A stretch of 48,039 nt of DNA from Caulobacteraceae bacterium (GCA_019748095.1 JAIEQA010000021.1:1-48039); one strand, 5' to 3'; shown: positions 8,913-18,487, counted from the stretch's first letter. Made by a program: numbers and translations. The notes: a model not told the origin generated them from the sequence alone.

Positions 8913-9989
8913 ATGATCCGCGCCCTGCTTGTCGCCCTGACCGCGATCACCCTGGCCGGGGTCCCCCTGGTCCGGGGCTCGGCCGCCGCGGCCCAGACCC
9001 CGGCGGTCTGGAACGGCGATATCATCACGCGGGACGCCGACTGGTACGCCTCGGCCGAAGCCGGGCGTATTGCCGACAGTGTGGTGCGGCATCAGTCCCC
9101 CGAAGGTGGATGGCCCAAGAACACATCCCTGATCGTACCGCCCGAGGCCGCGCCGGTCAGCGAGAACGCGAAGAACACCTTCGACAACCAGGCGACAACC
9201 CTTCCGATGGCCTTTCTGGCGCGGGTCATCGAGGCGCACCAGCGGCCGGGCGACCGGGCCGCCTTTGACCGCGGGCTGGACTATATCCTTGAGGCGCAGT
9301 CGGCGAGCGGCGGCTGGCCGCAGTTCTACCCGCTACGCGAGGGCTACTACAGCCACATCACCTTCAACGACGATGCCATGGTCCGGATCCTGACCCTGCT
9401 GCGCGCGGTCGCCGACGGGTCAGGCCCCTATGGCTTTGTCGATGCGGAGCGCCGCGCCCGCGCCGGGGCCGCGGTCACCCGGGGCCTGGAGGTCATTCTG
9501 GCGACCCAGGTCCGCCGCGACGGTGTCCTGACCGTCTGGTGCGCACAGCACGATGAGCAGACGCTCCAGCCGGCCTGGGCCCGCGCCTATGAGCCCCCCT
9601 CGCTCTCGGGCAATGAAAGCGTGGGCATCACCCGCTTCCTGATGAGCCTTCCCGATCCGTCGCCCGAAGTCGTTGCGGCCATCGAGGGGGCGCTGCGCTG
9701 GTTCGAGGCCTCGGCGATCCACGGGGTTCGGCTGGATCGGTTCACAGCAGCCGACGGCAGCGCCGACATCCGGCTGCTGGAAGATGCCGCCGGCCCGACG
9801 CTGTGGGCGCGCTTCTATGAGCTGGAGACCGACAGGCCCATCTTCCTCGGCCGGGACTCGGTCGTGCGCTACAGCCTTGCCGACATCGAGCAGGAACGCC
9901 GCAACGGCTATGGCTACTACGGCACCTGGCCCGAACGTCTGCTCCGTCAGGACGCCCCGGCCTGGCGTGGTCGCCTCGACCGCCCCTGA
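8913..9989 (+). CDS. pelA: Pectate lyase, polysaccharide lyase family 10
   Basis: 358 aa with a signal peptide (about residues 1-27, ending SAAAAQ). It shows PL10 signatures: SPEGGWPKN near residue 65, NTFDNQATT, GGWPQFYPLREGYYSHITFNDDAM at 133-156 and EPPSLSGNESVGI. PL10 enzymes cut polygalacturonate by calcium-assisted beta-elimination with an alpha/alpha toroid fold. It starts 51 bases after the DUF6298-like gene on the same strand, so the two are probably co-transcribed and act together outside the cytoplasm. It is convergent with the FCD regulator gene. Length matches the catalytic core, with no added binding domain. Confidence 0.95.
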   Translation: MIRALLVALTAITLAGVPLVRGSAAAAQTPAVWNGDIITRDADWYASAEAGRIADSVVRHQSPEGGWPKNTSLIVPPEAAPVSENAKNTFDNQATTLPMAFLARVIEAHQRPGDRAAFDRGLDYILEAQSASGGWPQFYPLREGYYSHITFNDDAMVRILTLLRAVADGSGPYGFVDAERRARAGAAVTRGLEVILATQVRRDGVLTVWCAQHDEQTLQPAWARAYEPPSLSGNESVGITRFLMSLPDPSPEVVAAIEGALRWFEASAIHGVRLDRFTAADGSADIRLLEDAAGPTLWARFYELETDRPIFLGRDSVVRYSLADIEQERRNGYGYYGTWPERLLRQDAPAWRGRLDRP

Positions 9990-10055
9990 CGCGACGCGCC
10001 CTGGCGCATCCAGGACGGTGCCGTGCCTCTCACGCTCCGGGCCTTGCATCCAGGC

Positions 10056-10805
10056 TCAGGTCTTCTCGGCTTCGACGCGCTGATAGCCGGCCTCGATGAC
10101 CGCGAGCATGGCGGCGGCCGCCGCCGCCGGGTTCCCGGCATCGATACAGTCCACGATCCTCTCATGAAGATCGACGGTCTCGCGATGCAGAACCTCACTC
10201 CGCGTGGGAGGGCTGAGGGTAAAGGCTTCCAGCAGGGCGGTCTCGATCACACTGGCGAAGGACCGCATCATCGGGTTGCGCGACGCCACCGCGATGCGCA
10301 GATGCAGTTCCAGATCGGCGCGGGCAAAACCGACTTCCGAACTGCGCTCGTGCCGCATGGCCGCGATCGCCTCGCGCATTCCGGCGAGGTCCCCGGCAGA
10401 GCGATGCTCGGCCGCAAGCGCAGCGGCGGCAGGTTCCAGCGCCCGGCGCACCTCGGCAAGCGACCTGCGAAAGGCGGCGTCCATGCCGTTGGAAACCTGC
10501 CAGGCCAGGACCTCTGCGTCGAAATAGTTCCAGCGGACCGGATCGTTGACCTTGGTCCCGACCCGCGTCTTCATCACCAGAAAGCCTTTGGCGGACAGGG
10601 TCTTGAGCGCCTCACGCAGCGCCGTGCGCGATACGCCGAAACGCTCCAGCAGATCCGCTTCACCGGGAATCTTCTCGCCGGGCAGGATACGTCCGAGAAG
10701 TATGTCCTGGCCCAGCGACCGGACGATCTGGTCATGGCTGGACAGGATCCGCCGCACGTCGCGGCCGGCGGGGGCAAGGCCTGACGCTTGTGGAGGCGCT
10801 CGCAT
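10056..10805 (-). CDS. GntR-family transcriptional regulator, FadR/FCD subfamily
   Basis: 249 aa starting at 10805 with AGAGGG upstream; a longer frame exists but the winged-helix fold begins shortly after this Met. Residues about 15-80 form the DNA-binding domain (ILLGRILPGEKIPGEADLLERFGVSRTALREALKTL). The rest is an all-helical FCD effector domain with the Asp/His metal-ligand pattern (RADLELHLRIA, ETVDLHERIVDCIDAG). FCD regulators commonly sense sugar acids, for example uronates in ExuR/UxuR types. Its position at the end of the pectin cluster suggests it represses these genes in response to a galacturonate-derived molecule. That role is inferred. Confidence 0.92.
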   Translation of the reverse strand: MRAPPQASGLAPAGRDVRRILSSHDQIVRSLGQDILLGRILPGEKIPGEADLLERFGVSRTALREALKTLSAKGFLVMKTRVGTKVNDPVRWNYFDAEVLAWQVSNGMDAAFRRSLAEVRRALEPAAAALAAEHRSAGDLAGMREAIAAMRHERSSEVGFARADLELHLRIAVASRNPMMRSFASVIETALLEAFTLSPPTRSEVLHRETVDLHERIVDCIDAGNPAAAAAAMLAVIEAGYQRVEAEKT

Positions 10806-10977
10806 GGTTGGCCCTCTGAACGGCCCGGGCGGGCTGCAGACAAACCGCCCCGGGCCAATGAGCGCCAGAACGTCATTTCCGGCGACAGGGTCCGTTCTAC
10901 AGGATGACACCCTGCCGAAGAAGGCGCGAACTGTGGGAGCCCAGGACGATCCGGACCGTCACCGGCCCGGCCGGGGT

Positions 10978-12306
10978 TCAGCCCCGCCCCCTCCCCGTCC
11001 TGCTCCAGACATCCAGATCCGGCTCCCGCCCGATCAGGGCCAGTCCCGAGGCGATGGACTCGAACTCTCCGCCCGTCTCGATCCGGTCCTTGCCGAACGT
11101 GCGATGGAAAATGTCTCGCACGGCAGGCACAAAGGAGGTGCCCCCGGTCAGGAACACGCGATCGATCTGACCCGGCTCCAGTCCCGACCGGCCGATGGCC
11201 TGGGCCAGCGCGTCCTCGATGGCCGCGAGCTCGGGCGCGATCCAGCCCTCGAACTGCTGGCGGCTGACCGGCTTTTCGATCCGGACGGAGCCGGCAATGA
11301 AGCTGAAGGTCGCATCCTCGCGGTGCGACAGGGCCATCTTCAGGGCCGAGACCGACTGGTAGAGCGCATAGCCATGGTTGTCGTCGAGGACCTCGATCAG
11401 CCGCGCCAGCTTTTCGGGCTCGGTCGCGGTCCGGGCCAAGGCCCGGATATCGCGCATATCCCTCGAGGCCCTCAGCAGGGCGAGCTGATCCCAGCGGGCG
11501 AAGGCGGCGAAGTAGCGCTGGGGTATCGGCAGGATCTTGCCCGGCGCACGAAACTGGCTGCCCTTGCCCAGTTCCGGTGAGACCAGCTGATCAATGATGC
11601 GATAGTCGAAGGCGTCGCCGGCCACACCGACACCCGACTGCGCCAGAGGGGTCGATCTGAGGCCGGCCGGGGACCGTTCGAAGCGGACGATGGAAAAGTC
11701 GCTGGTGCCGCCGCCGAAGTCGGCGACCAGCACATTGGCATCCGCCTCGAGCGTCCGCGCAAAGAAGAAGGCCGCGCCGATCGGCTCATAGGCATAGCGG
11801 ATGTCACTGAACCCGAGGCGGGAGAAGGCGGCCTCATACCGGTCCAGAGCCAGAGACTCGTCGGGGCTGGTTCCCGCGAAGGTCACCGGCCGGCCGACGA
11901 TGACGCGCAGTGGCAGGTCCGCCATTCCGCTCCCGCCGTGCGCGCGCAGACGCAACAGAAAGGCACCCAGAAGATCCTCGAACCTGTAGCGCCGGTTGTC
12001 GATCAGAGTATCGGTAAAGGCCGCGCTGGCGGCGAACGTCTTGAACGACTGGATAAAGCGCGTGTCCTGGGGGTCCTCGACATAGGCGTCGATGGCCCAG
12101 GGCCCCGCCTCGACGATGCGTTCGGGGGGCTGGTCGTCCCCCGCCTCGCGGATCTGGAAGCTCAGCGTCGAGCGAAAGGCCGTCACCTCCCCGCCAGGGG
12201 CATCGAAGCGCAGCACGAGCGCCTCGCCCTGCGGACCGGCGATGGCCACCACGGTGTTGGTCGTCCCGAAATCGATGCCGACCGTCGGCGCGTGTGTTGA
12301 GGTCAT
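10978..12306 (-). CDS. Hsp70-family protein, YegD-like (ATPase domain only)
   Basis: 442 aa from the ATG at 12306, with AGGAG upstream. It has the actin/Hsp70 nucleotide-binding motifs: GIDFGTTNTVVAIAG (phosphate 1), VLVADFGGGTSDFSIVRF (phosphate 2) and DRVFLTGGTSFVPAVRDIF (adenosine). There is no recognisable peptide-binding beta-sandwich or lid after the ATPase part, as in YegD. Such proteins are putative molecular chaperones; their clients are not known. It lies 172 bases upstream of the FCD regulator gene on the same strand and seems unrelated to the pectin genes. Confidence 0.9.
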   Translation of the reverse strand: MTSTHAPTVGIDFGTTNTVVAIAGPQGEALVLRFDAPGGEVTAFRSTLSFQIREAGDDQPPERIVEAGPWAIDAYVEDPQDTRFIQSFKTFAASAAFTDTLIDNRRYRFEDLLGAFLLRLRAHGGSGMADLPLRVIVGRPVTFAGTSPDESLALDRYEAAFSRLGFSDIRYAYEPIGAAFFFARTLEADANVLVADFGGGTSDFSIVRFERSPAGLRSTPLAQSGVGVAGDAFDYRIIDQLVSPELGKGSQFRAPGKILPIPQRYFAAFARWDQLALLRASRDMRDIRALARTATEPEKLARLIEVLDDNHGYALYQSVSALKMALSHREDATFSFIAGSVRIEKPVSRQQFEGWIAPELAAIEDALAQAIGRSGLEPGQIDRVFLTGGTSFVPAVRDIFHRTFGKDRIETGGEFESIASGLALIGREPDLDVWSRTGRGRG

Positions 12307-12408
12307 GCGCGGGGCTCCTGGCGGCGGGCCGCGTTCCTCGCACAGACTGCCCTGTCTGTGCATCACACCATTTGGGTACCCGACCCCGATGCCTCCCGCT
12401 CCGGCCTG

Positions 12409-12445
12409 CCGGCTGACTGACTGGCTGACTGACGGCCAGTGCCGG
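12409..12445. terminator. Hairpin built on GACT-type short repeats
   Basis: ACTGGC (12420-12425) pairs with GCCAGT (12435-12440), and outer CCGGC (12409-12413) pairs with GCCGG (12441-12445). The loop and bulge consist of repeated TGACTGAC units. It lies about 20 bases beyond the hydrolase stop on the minus strand. There is no U-run, so it could be a processed 3' end or Rho-aided stop rather than a classic terminator. Confidence 0.35.
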
Positions 12446-12463
12446 TGTGACCCGGCGATTCCG

Positions 12464-13786
12464 TCAGAGTGGCGTTTCCGGCTTGAAATTCTCGTCGAAC
12501 AGGCAGGCTTCGCGGTGAAGCGCTACGGCGCTTTCGCACAAGGCGACCAGATCGTCTGGCGTGGGCTTCTGGCCCGTCTCCAGCCAGTGCTCGAGCGCCG
12601 CCAGAAGAGCGACGTATTGCGGCGCTGCCAGCCGGCTGTGGACTGTCTCGGTGGTATAGAACTGCGCCAGCAGGCCGGAACGGCCCTCGTGTGCTACCGC
12701 CTCGCCATAGGCGGCGGAATGCTCGACGAAGACCGTCGGGTCATAGCGGGCATGGAGCGTCACTGTCGGAAGAATGATCTGTCCCGTCAGGTCACTGTCA
12801 TAGGCCAGGGCCGCGACCGCAGCCGGATCTGCGCTAAATCGCTCAACGCCCGCGTTCAGCGCAGCGTCATCATCCGACCCCCGATAGGTCCGCCCGCTGT
12901 TGTCGAACGGATTGCGCCCGCCCAGCCTGTTCCAGACCAGATCCTGAAACAGATTGGTGGCCCATGCGAGATGCGCGACCAGCTGGTCCGGCTGAAGGCC
13001 GGTCACGGAGACGATGTTGCGCAGCCGGCCGGCCTGTTCGGGCGTACGATCCGCCTGTGACAGACCGAGGCCGGTACAGGCCTGGACCCGGGCGGCAATC
13101 TCGGCCCGGGGCATGGACTGACCCTGCGGCAGGCCCTGCCAGAGGGGATATCGGGCTTCCTCCGGCCGGGGATGATTGGCGCAATAGAATTGATAAACGG
13201 CCCGGAGGTCCGCGCGGAATCCGTAGGCGCGTGTGCCGCCGGCCAACACCCCGCTGGTCAGAAGAACGCCGTCGTAGTTGCGCGTGCCGTCGCCGGCCAC
13301 GGCATACAGTTCGGCAGCCTTGGCCGCCACGTTGGCACCCCAGGACTGACCGTGCAGGAACGTCCGTTCGGGACGGTCGAAGCGATCGCGGATGATCTGG
13401 CGCAGTTGGTCGGTGTCCTCGGCCGCCATGCGCACGCCGTATCCGCCCCGGCGATAGGTCGACCCGGCCCAGGCATAGCCCTCCGCCACCATCATGGAGA
13501 AGCGGTCGAGGTCTTCCTCGGGGTCGCCCCGCCCGGGATCGCCGAGCCGGGGCCCGCCGTGCGCATGAATAATCAGGGCACCGTTCCATTCGGCTGGACG
13601 GGCGTACCAGTACCACGCCCCGCTCTCGGCCCGTCCGGACCAGCAGCGCGTTCCGGCAGGCAGGCTGGCGGGACAGGTCTCGGCGCGCGGCGCGATGGCC
13701 TGGGCCGAGACCGTGCCTGCACTCGCCAGTCCCGCCGCCGCCACAAGGGCGGCGAGCGGGCCGAGTCTCGACGAAAGGCCTGTCAC
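12464..13786 (-). CDS. Secreted alpha/beta hydrolase
   Basis: 440 aa, GTG start, with a signal peptide (about 1-29, ending TVSAQA). The serine hydrolase triad is visible: Ser148 in the nucleophile elbow HGQSWG, Asp349 in TLHARYDPTVF and His383 in TETVHSRLA. HAHGGPRLG near 74-82 is the oxyanion region. A long cap of about 150 residues between elbow and Asp carries several Cys (CANHP, QACTG, CESAVALHREACLF) that may form disulphides. It begins five bases after the stop of the TonB receptor gene, with AAGGAG inside the receptor's last codons, so the two are translationally linked. It probably hydrolyses an ester or amide in the periplasm before or after receptor uptake; substrate unknown. Confidence 0.88.
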   Translation of the reverse strand: MTGLSSRLGPLAALVAAAGLASAGTVSAQAIAPRAETCPASLPAGTRCWSGRAESGAWYWYARPAEWNGALIIHAHGGPRLGDPGRGDPEEDLDRFSMMVAEGYAWAGSTYRRGGYGVRMAAEDTDQLRQIIRDRFDRPERTFLHGQSWGANVAAKAAELYAVAGDGTRNYDGVLLTSGVLAGGTRAYGFRADLRAVYQFYCANHPRPEEARYPLWQGLPQGQSMPRAEIAARVQACTGLGLSQADRTPEQAGRLRNIVSVTGLQPDQLVAHLAWATNLFQDLVWNRLGGRNPFDNSGRTYRGSDDDAALNAGVERFSADPAAVAALAYDSDLTGQIILPTVTLHARYDPTVFVEHSAAYGEAVAHEGRSGLLAQFYTTETVHSRLAAPQYVALLAALEHWLETGQKPTPDDLVALCESAVALHREACLFDENFKPETPL

Positions 13787-13791
13787 CGGTC

Positions 13792-16700
13792 TCAGAACTC
13801 CTTGGCCATCGTGGCGTACCAGTAGCGGCCATAGGGCCTGTAGAGCGAGCCCAGATAGCCGGACGAGGACAGCGGCGGGGCCTCATCGGTGATGTTGCGG
13901 GCACCGACGCGGATGCGCGAATCCGCAGCCCAGCCGGACGCCCCCTCCCATTCGTACTGGACATAGAGGTTGCCGGTCAGCTGGCTCTCGACTTCCCAGG
14001 GCACGCCGGTGGCCGACAGCAGATCGTTATCGTCCACCGCACTGATGTACTGGGTGAAGGCCCCGACCTGCCACGGGCCTTGTGACCAGGTCAGGGAGCC
14101 TGAGACCCGCCATTCGGGACGCCCGTTCTGGGCCAGCAGGTCGCTGGTCTCGGGCAGGGGTGTCGCAGCGTTGATCAGGCCGGCGTCGCGGGCATCATAG
14201 AGGGCGTCGACCGCCGGACCGGCGTCGCGCCCGAACGCGATCAGCCTGGCCGCGTTCAGGTTCAGGCGGAAATTCCCCAGTGGCGTACCGCGCAGGCGCC
14301 AGATCAGACCGAGGTCCATCCCCTCGACGTCCTGGGGCAGCAGGTTCACGAACCGGTCGCTGATCGAGGTGATGACACCGACCGGTGCGATCCCCGTGCC
14401 GGCGAACAGGGCGATATCGTCGGCGTTCGGCGCAGCGCGCGTCACCAGCGGGTTCGCCCCGCCCTGGACCCGGTCGAGGTAATCCTGGACCACGGCGTTT
14501 CGACCGCCGAACAGACCGACGATCTTCTCCTGCTGGATGCGCCAGCGGTCGATCGTGAAGGTGATATCGCCCAGGGCCTCGGGCAGGAACTGCGGCTGGA
14601 ACACGAGGCCATAGGACGAGTTGGTGCTTTCCTCAGGCTCAAGGTCCGGATTGCCGGAGACGAGCAGGGAGGCCCCGATCGCGCGTGAACAGGCCCCGAA
14701 GGTGGCGATCCGCCCGGCCCGCAGGTCGGCCTCGCAGCGGATATAGTCCGGGTTGGTGGACAGGCGGCCGTAGGTGGCGGTGTTGACCTGTTCCAGGTTC
14801 GGCGCGCGGAAGCCCTCGGAGTAGGAGCCCCGCAGCCGCAGGCCGTCGAAGATGTCCCAGGAGGCTGCGATCTTGGGCTTGGCCACATCGCCGAAGTCAG
14901 AATAGTGCTCGGCCCGCCCGGCGATCTGCAGGTTCAGGGCCCGCACCAGCGGGATGTTCATCTCCGGCGAAACGATGGGTACGGCGAACTCGATATAGGC
15001 CGAGGTCACGGTGCGCTCGCCGGACGTGTCGGGGTTCTGGCTGACGGCGATCACGTTCGACAGCTGGACCACGCCGGTCACTGAATCGCGGAACGGATTG
15101 GACCCGTCCAGATTGGCGTCGCGATCGTCGCTCTGGGTTTCCTTGCGCGCCTCGAAGCCGAAGGCCACGCCGACGTTGCCGGCGGGCAGGCTGAACAGGT
15201 CGGGCCGCGACACCTTGAAATCATACTGGGTCAGGGTCGTGCGGGACTCGCGCTTGAGCCGGAAGGTGATGGCGTCGAGCGCGGTCTGCGAACTGGGCGT
15301 ACAGTCGCCAAAGCTGGTCTGGGCGACGCACCCGCCGTTGAACGGATTGTAGGCGTCGGGCGTCGAGAGGGCGAGCGAGGCCTGCAGGGCCGTGGTGTTG
15401 ACCGCATCGGACTCATCGACCGCCTCGGCCTCCGAATAGAGCAGGGCCGTCTCCCAGTCGAAGCCACGCCATTCGCCGCGCAGTCCGCCAAGCAGCCGCG
15501 CCTGGTAGTTGGAGACGTCGACACCCTGATAGCCTGCGTCGACGAAGCGGTACTGGTTGAGCGTAACGGCAAGGCCCGTGACCGGCACATTGGTAAGGCC
15601 CGCAATCCGGTTCGGATTGGTGCGGCCATCGGCGAAAGTCACAGGGCCGAACGGGTTCCAGTAGCTCTGGGCCGGGATGGTCAGTGTGTTCAGATTGATG
15701 ACCGGAGGCTGTACCCGCCGGGTATCAGCCTGGTACCAGCCCAGTTCGCCAAAGGCCGTGACGGTGTCGCTCAGCTCATAGTGGCCGGCAACGAAGATGT
15801 TGAGCCTCTCGGTGTCCGGCAGGATCGTCGTGCCCGGTGCCGTATCGAACCGGAGTTCGCGCTGAACTCCGTTGAAGTTCAGTGCGCCGGACCCCAGACA
15901 GACGTCGCCGTTCGGGACCAGACATCCGGCGAGGGCCGTGGGCTGGATGTGAAAAGCCCCGGCAGCGGTCGTCAGCGCCGTGGTCCCGCGCCGGATCGTC
16001 CCTGGACCGTTGACGACGGCCAGATTGGCCCAGGGCCCCCGCGTGTTCCGGGCATCCGGCGTCAGGCTGGCGGCATAGTCCGGCTCATTTGCGAACAGGG
16101 GCCGAAGGTTGTCGGTCGCCGTGAAATCCTGGTCCTCGGCCCGCAGCGCGGTGCGGTCGGTATAGTCGATGAAGGCCGAGATGTTGCCGCGCTCGAAATC
16201 CTTGCCGGCAAAGACCCCGAGATTGAACTCGCGCATCTGCGTGCCCTCGGCCCCGCCATACTGGCTGGTGATCCTCATGCCGTCGAAATCATCCTCGAGC
16301 ACGGTATTGACCACCCCGGCCACGGCATCCGCGCCATAGATGGCGGCAGCCCCGTCCAGCAGCACTTCCAGCCGTTCCAGCCCCGAGACCGGGATGGCGT
16401 TGGAGTTGTAGCTCAGCACGGGCACCGTGCCCGTATCGGATGTGCCCTGGCTGGTCGGATGCTGAACGATCCGCCGGCCGTTCAGCAGCACCAGGGTGTT
16501 GCCGACCCCCAGAGAGCGCAGGTTGACCGAGTTGACGTCGCCCCGGGCCGCGTTCGACGTCTGGGCGTTGTTGGCGGGGCTGAACAGCACGTCCCCCATC
16601 TGGGGAATTGAGCGTAGCAGGTCGTCGCCGTTGACCGCCCCGGTCGCCAGGATCTGTTCCGCACTCAGGACCGTCACCGGCAGGGCTGCGGTTACATCGA

Positions 16701-16911
16701 CACCCCGGATCTGGGACCCCACGACGACGATATCGTCGACCGATGCGTCCGTCTGACCCGCCTGTGCCCGGTCCGCCTGCGCCTGGGCTGCGGGCGAAAG
16801 CGCCCCCGTCGCCTGTGGTGCTGTCTGCGTTCGTGCCTGGGCCGTCTGGGCCAGCGCCAGAAGCGCTGTAATGGCCGTGGTCGCCAGCATGGTCGTCCTG
16901 GTCCTGGTCAT
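13792..16911 (-). CDS. TonB-dependent receptor
   Basis: 1039 aa outer-membrane receptor. The start at 16911 follows GGGGAGGAAACC, an excellent ribosome site. It has a signal peptide (ends AQTAQA) and then a TonB-box-like VDDIVVVGSQIRG. The plug carries NSVNLRSLGVGNTLVLLNGRRIVQHP and VERLEVL-type residues (SGLERLEVLLDGAAAIYGAD), followed by a long 22-strand-type barrel. It ends in aromatic Phe (TMAKEF), as expected for outer-membrane assembly. Unlike the receptor at the left edge it belongs to the more general SusC/Oar-like group. It lies 46 bases downstream of dctA and 5 bases upstream of the hydrolase, suggesting a dctA-receptor-hydrolase operon. The ligand is unknown; a dicarboxylate-bearing compound is an inference from context. 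Confidence 0.95.
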   Translation of the reverse strand: MTRTRTTMLATTAITALLALAQTAQARTQTAPQATGALSPAAQAQADRAQAGQTDASVDDIVVVGSQIRGVDVTAALPVTVLSAEQILATGAVNGDDLLRSIPQMGDVLFSPANNAQTSNAARGDVNSVNLRSLGVGNTLVLLNGRRIVQHPTSQGTSDTGTVPVLSYNSNAIPVSGLERLEVLLDGAAAIYGADAVAGVVNTVLEDDFDGMRITSQYGGAEGTQMREFNLGVFAGKDFERGNISAFIDYTDRTALRAEDQDFTATDNLRPLFANEPDYAASLTPDARNTRGPWANLAVVNGPGTIRRGTTALTTAAGAFHIQPTALAGCLVPNGDVCLGSGALNFNGVQRELRFDTAPGTTILPDTERLNIFVAGHYELSDTVTAFGELGWYQADTRRVQPPVINLNTLTIPAQSYWNPFGPVTFADGRTNPNRIAGLTNVPVTGLAVTLNQYRFVDAGYQGVDVSNYQARLLGGLRGEWRGFDWETALLYSEAEAVDESDAVNTTALQASLALSTPDAYNPFNGGCVAQTSFGDCTPSSQTALDAITFRLKRESRTTLTQYDFKVSRPDLFSLPAGNVGVAFGFEARKETQSDDRDANLDGSNPFRDSVTGVVQLSNVIAVSQNPDTSGERTVTSAYIEFAVPIVSPEMNIPLVRALNLQIAGRAEHYSDFGDVAKPKIAASWDIFDGLRLRGSYSEGFRAPNLEQVNTATYGRLSTNPDYIRCEADLRAGRIATFGACSRAIGASLLVSGNPDLEPEESTNSSYGLVFQPQFLPEALGDITFTIDRWRIQQEKIVGLFGGRNAVVQDYLDRVQGGANPLVTRAAPNADDIALFAGTGIAPVGVITSISDRFVNLLPQDVEGMDLGLIWRLRGTPLGNFRLNLNAARLIAFGRDAGPAVDALYDARDAGLINAATPLPETSDLLAQNGRPEWRVSGSLTWSQGPWQVGAFTQYISAVDDNDLLSATGVPWEVESQLTGNLYVQYEWEGASGWAADSRIRVGARNITDEAPPLSSSGYLGSLYRPYGRYWYATMAKEF

Positions 16912-16957
16912 GGTTTCCTCCCCGTTTTTTGTTTGTTTGATGACTTGGCTTGGGTTT

Positions 16958-18316
16958 TCAGTCCCGCGCGACAACGAGATCGTCGCCGGGCCCTGCGGCC
17001 GGATCGGGTGGGGCCGCCAGCGGACCGGGCGCGTCGTTCAGCGCGGCGCTCAACGCCTCGCGGTCCAGCTCACCCTCCCAGCGCGCCACCACCAGGGTGG
17101 CGACGGCATTGCCGATGAAATTGGTCAGGGCCCGGCATTCGCTCATGAACCGGTCGATGCCGAGGATCAGCGCCATTCCGGCGATCGGCACATCGGGCAC
17201 CACCGCCAGGGTCGCCGCCAGGGTAATGAAACCGGCACCGGTGATCCCGGCCGCCCCCTTGGAGCTGAGCATGGCCACCAGCAGCAGCGTGATCTGCTGC
17301 CAGAGCGTCAGCTCGATGTTCAGGGCCTGGGCGATGAACAGGGCCGCCATCGTCATATAGATGTTGGTGCCGTCCAGATTGAACGAATAGCCGGTCGGCA
17401 CGACCAGCCCGACCACGGATTTCGACGCTCCGGCGCGCTCCATCTTCTGCAGCAGGCTGGGCAGGGCGGCTTCGGATGAAGACGTGCCGAGCACCAGCAG
17501 CAACTCCTCCTTGAGGTATCGCATCAGCTTGAAGATCGAGAAGCCATTGGCGACGCCCACAAGACCGAGAATGCCGACCACGAAGATGGCCGAGGTCAGG
17601 TAGAAGGTCGCCACCAGCGCGATCAGATTGATCACTGTGGCGATGCCATAGGCCCCGATAGTGAAGGCGAAGGCCCCGAAGGCGCCGATAGGGGCCGCCT
17701 TCATGACGATGGCGACCAGTTTGAAGAAGGCCGCACTGACGGCCTCGAGGAAGGTCAGAACCGGCTTGCCGAGTTCGCCGGTCGAGGCCAGGGCGATGCC
17801 GAACAGCACCGAGACGAACAGCACCTGCAGGATGTTGCCGGTCGAGAAGGCGCTGACCACCGTGTCGGGAATGATCCCCATCAAGAAGCCGACGATCGTG
17901 GTCTCGTGCGCCGCGCCCGAATACTGGGCGACCGCCGCAGGATCGAGGCTGGCCGGATCGATGTTCAGCCCCCGGCCCGGCTGGACCAGATTGGCGACGA
18001 CCAGGCCGACGATCAGGGCCAGGGTCGAGAAGACAAGAAAATAGGCAAAGGCCTTGGCCGCGACCCGGCCGACCCGGCCCAGATCCCGCATCCCGGCGAT
18101 GCCCACCACAATGGTCAGGAAGATCACCGGAGCGATGACCATCTTCACCAGTTTGATGAAGGCGTCGCCCAGCGGCTTCAGGCTCTCGCCGAACGCCGGA
18201 TAGAAATGTCCGATCAACCCGCCCAGCAGGATTGCGCCCAGGACCTGGACATAGAGATGCCGATACCAGGCGCGCGGTGCCGCCGGGTTGCCATCATGCT
18301 GCGCCGCAAACTGCAT
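16958..18316 (-). CDS. dctA: C4-dicarboxylate:H+/Na+ symporter DctA
   Basis: 452 aa inner-membrane secondary transporter of the DAACS (glutamate/dicarboxylate) family. It takes up succinate, fumarate and malate. Signatures are [20 protein letters not shown], the serine-rich hairpin [39 protein letters not shown] and the substrate-binding helix [20 protein letters not shown]. Length matches family members. The C-terminal tail is Pro/Ala-rich and variable. It is divergent from dctBD across a 260-base region carrying paired palindromes, so induction by DctD is expected. The downstream receptor and hydrolase may share its transcript. Confidence 0.97.
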   Translation of the reverse strand: MQFAAQHDGNPAAPRAWYRHLYVQVLGAILLGGLIGHFYPAFGESLKPLGDAFIKLVKMVIAPVIFLTIVVGIAGMRDLGRVGRVAAKAFAYFLVFSTLALIVGLVVANLVQPGRGLNIDPASLDPAAVAQYSGAAHETTIVGFLMGIIPDTVVSAFSTGNILQVLFVSVLFGIALASTGELGKPVLTFLEAVSAAFFKLVAIVMKAAPIGAFGAFAFTIGAYGIATVINLIALVATFYLTSAIFVVGILGLVGVANGFSIFKLMRYLKEELLLVLGTSSSEAALPSLLQKMERAGASKSVVGLVVPTGYSFNLDGTNIYMTMAALFIAQALNIELTLWQQITLLLVAMLSSKGAAGITGAGFITLAATLAVVPDVPIAGMALILGIDRFMSECRALTNFIGNAVATLVVARWEGELDREALSAALNDAPGPLAAPPDPAAGPGDDLVVARD

Positions 18317-18417
18317 ACACCCTCCGCCGCCGATGCGGCCGTCGCTTCCCGTGCGGTCTGAACGCCGCTTCGCCTCTCAGTCTGACGAGCGCGAGCTTGA
18401 GTGCAACGCCCTGTCGA

Positions 18418-18435
18418 CAACGGGTCGACCCGTTG
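18418..18435. promoter_or_regulatory. 18-bp perfect palindrome upstream of dctA
   Basis: CAACGGGTCGACCCGTTG reads identically on both strands. An overlapping TGTCGACA palindrome lies at 18412-18419. It sits about 100 bases upstream of dctA, between that gene and the DctD-like sites. It could bind a repressor or fold as a hairpin in the dctA leader. I see no matching copy elsewhere in the window. Confidence 0.45.
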
Positions 18436-18471
18436 AAATCCCTATCATTTTTTCCAGATCATCACCGGATT

Positions 18472-18487
18472 GTGCGAATTTCCGCAT
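18472..18487. promoter_or_regulatory. DctD-like operator, site 1
   Basis: GTGCGAATTTCCGCAT has imperfect arms GTGCGAA and TCCGCAT around a TT centre. It is a degenerate copy of site 2 at 18505-18520, with centres 33 bp apart (about three helical turns). Tandem DctD sites upstream of dctA are known in rhizobia, which supports the assignment here. Confidence 0.6.

Noticed and set aside
7263..9239. 658-codon open frame antisense to the DUF6298-like and PL10 genes
   Set aside because: Gly/Arg/Asp-rich shadow of two recognisable plus-strand genes; no ribosome site or motif.
12400..12445. Microsatellite or CRISPR-like repeat
   Set aside because: Only a few short TGACTGAC units forming one hairpin; no spacers or longer array.
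18400..18440. Sigma-54 promoter for dctA
   Set aside because: A TTGCA and a GG-N8-TTG arrangement exist on the minus strand, but none has both the -24 GG and -12 GC at the correct spacing.
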